A stretch of DNA of 64,000 bases from Oryzias latipes (Eukaryota; Chordata; Actinopteri; Beloniformes; Adrianichthyidae). Below the pieces are notes generated by a model. The model did not search any database, was not told the origin of the DNA, and was given only the letters and a program-made list of their open reading frames with translations. Numbering within the stretch: the stretch's first letter is position 1; each line of letters opens with the position of its first letter. The DNA lies in assembly GCF_002234675.1 (NCBI RefSeq), contig NC_019864.2, positions 22,074,582-22,138,581 of the forward strand, written 5' to 3'. Below, piece after piece: positions 63,601 through 64,000 of this stretch. The translations under genes were made by a program, and so were the position numbers.

Positions 63601-63986
63601 TCTGGGTTTTTCTTTTTGTTGGCAAATGTTGAAAACTTTCGGTGTCTGGTTGTCTTCTGTGAACACTTCTCTCAGCTTCTTCCTTTTACCCCCCTTCAGA
63701 TTATTGCGCTCCCTAATCGGCTTGAAGAGAGTAATCATTAACGCTGCTCATTTCCTGGTGATGAAAAACAGAGATTTTTATCGCTTCTACCAAACGGAGG
63801 CTTTCTTGGAGACGGTGAGATGAGATGTGGACATTGTTACCAGCTTGAATATAGGGGAAAAAAAAGGCTCTGCACGCAAGGCTTTTTCCTGTTTAAGAAG
63901 GATTTCTGTCTTTAGGACGACAGGCGAGCCACTCAGGATGCTTTGCCTCAGCGCACTTTAATCGAATTGGACCCAGCAGGACCAAG
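54623..63986 (+). CDS. man2a2: alpha-mannosidase 2x (Golgi), 5' part
   Basis: Twelve coding exons are visible: 54623-54754, 55677-55934, 56038-56182, 57869-58040, 58260-58387, 58714-58887, 59277-59463, 60840-61017, 61322-61524, 63225-63407, 63700-63814, 63916-63986. They give about 648 residues of roughly 1,150; the gene runs off the window. The enzyme is a GH38 type II Golgi membrane protein. It trims two mannoses from GlcNAcMan5 on the way to complex N-glycans. [20 protein letters not shown] gives a short cytoplasmic tail and the signal anchor (about 11-28). A stem coiled segment follows ([17 protein letters not shown]). Zinc and catalytic motifs are [27 protein letters not shown] (nucleophile Asp) and [13 protein letters not shown]. 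All agree with human MAN2A2. It is transcribed away from unc45a, with a 4.8-kb gap between start codons. Confidence 0.97.
54999..55612 (+). mobile_element. hAT-type element with nested MITE
   Basis: Ends are TAGGGCTGCACGATAT and ATATTGTGCAGGCCTA (inverted repeats). Flanks are the identical 8-mer GTATAAAG at 54991-54998 and 55613-55620. An 8-bp target duplication with this type of terminus points to the hAT superfamily. No transposase is present. It lies in man2a2 intron 1 and is split by a piggyBac-type MITE at 55303-55508. A truncated relative is at 40567-40905. Confidence 0.85.
55303..55508. mobile_element. piggyBac-type MITE, copy 3 (nested)
   Basis: Starts CCCTTGTGCTATCTTAG and ends GGATAGCGCAAGGG; the left flank is TTAA and the right flank TCAA. 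It is inserted in the hAT-type element. Its relative at 40.9 kb shows the uninterrupted site ACATTTAAGGTAAC, with a single TTAA. Confidence 0.88.
56274..56705 (-). mobile_element. AAAGTCCCACTCC family element, copy C
   Basis: Inverted copy in man2a2 intron 3, with decayed ends. It shares with the other copies GAAAACAACGCAGG, the CAGAGAAGTTT region and ATAAAGAAAATT near the far end. It is shorter and more divergent, hence probably older. Confidence 0.6.
56990..57270 (+). mobile_element. LINE reverse-transcriptase C-terminal remnant
   Basis: Adjacent plus-strand frames read [18 protein letters not shown] and then [18 protein letters not shown], with FQFKICKGE after. This is the pattern at the C-terminus of many fish LINE ORF2 proteins (…GvklWN.L…FK…). 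A frame change separates the two pieces, so it is a decayed fragment in man2a2 intron 3. Confidence 0.5.
61623..62161 (-). mobile_element. AAAGTCCCACTCC family element, copy D
   Basis: Inverted copy in man2a2 intron 9. Its minus-strand start AAAGTCCCACTCCAATCATC is perfect, and its end matches as AAAGACCCACTC on the plus strand. It keeps GTGGATGCATCAGAATGG and the CAGCTGTACAGTTTTGATCC region of the P2X7-like peptide. Confidence 0.75.
62162..63224. other. man2a2 intron 9, right part
   Basis: More than a kilobase with no recognisable gene. A long open frame at 62340-62789 reads like hydrophobic low-information sequence and has no family look. The region may be decayed repeat DNA. Confidence 0.35.
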
Positions 63987-64000
63987 GTATAATCTGCTTT

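Noticed and set aside
1-64000. CRISPR arrays, phage, operons or tRNA genes
   Set aside because: No regularly spaced repeats, bacterial-type gene packing or convincing cloverleaf sequence was seen; the window is vertebrate.

Overview
The window looks like teleost fish nuclear DNA. It is AT-rich, genes are split by short GT-AG introns, and the spacers hold fish-type MITEs, LINE tails and a solo LTR. Every identified product matches a vertebrate protein. The gene set (rhcg, gdpgp1, cib1, rccd1, unc45a, man2a2) corresponds to human 15q26.1, rearranged. A percomorph such as a medaka relative is plausible, but the species cannot be fixed from this sequence alone.

Layout. 1-13.6 kb is a gene-poor spacer with two promoter-like clusters, a piggyBac-type MITE, a solo LTR and a LINE tail. 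13.6-20.0 kb (minus) is an Rh-family ammonia channel, rhcg, in 11 coding exons. 23.2-24.4 kb (minus) is gdpgp1, an intronless coding region with a separate 5' UTR exon. 26.4-33.6 kb (plus) is a four-exon gene whose 6.2-kb exon encodes 6 Ig and 15 FN3 domains in the order of titin's A-band 11-domain super-repeat. 35.1-39.2 kb holds two tandem cib1 genes with a broken copy of the last exons of rccd1 between them. 39.4-41.9 kb (minus) is rccd1. 42.9-49.8 kb (minus) is unc45a in 18 coding exons. 54.6 kb to the window end (plus) is the first 12 coding exons of man2a2.

The most unusual item is the stand-alone mini-titin: an A-band-like protein of about 2,137 residues without kinase, PEVK, Z-disc or M-band parts. 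Its domain order runs for almost exactly two titin super-repeats. The second notable item is the cib1 plus rccd1-tail segmental duplication. The copies have diverged in coding sequence, in one calcium-ligand position and in a promoter ETS site. Four mobile-element families can be defined from the window itself: a TTAA-flanked piggyBac MITE (3 copies), a hAT-type element with an 8-bp target duplication that hosts one of those MITEs (plus a second copy with the empty site), a roughly 0.6-kb family with AAAGTCCCACTCC ends carrying a short P2X7-like peptide (4 copies), and LINE remnants.

Functionally most genes are unrelated neighbours: ammonia transport, nucleotide-sugar clean-up, calcium signalling, chromatin/histone demethylation partner, myosin chaperone and Golgi N-glycan trimming. 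The pairing of a myosin chaperone (unc45a) with a titin-like thick-filament protein in one block is suggestive only. Exon limits were set by hand from splice consensus and reading-frame continuity; the main weak point is exon 8 of rhcg.
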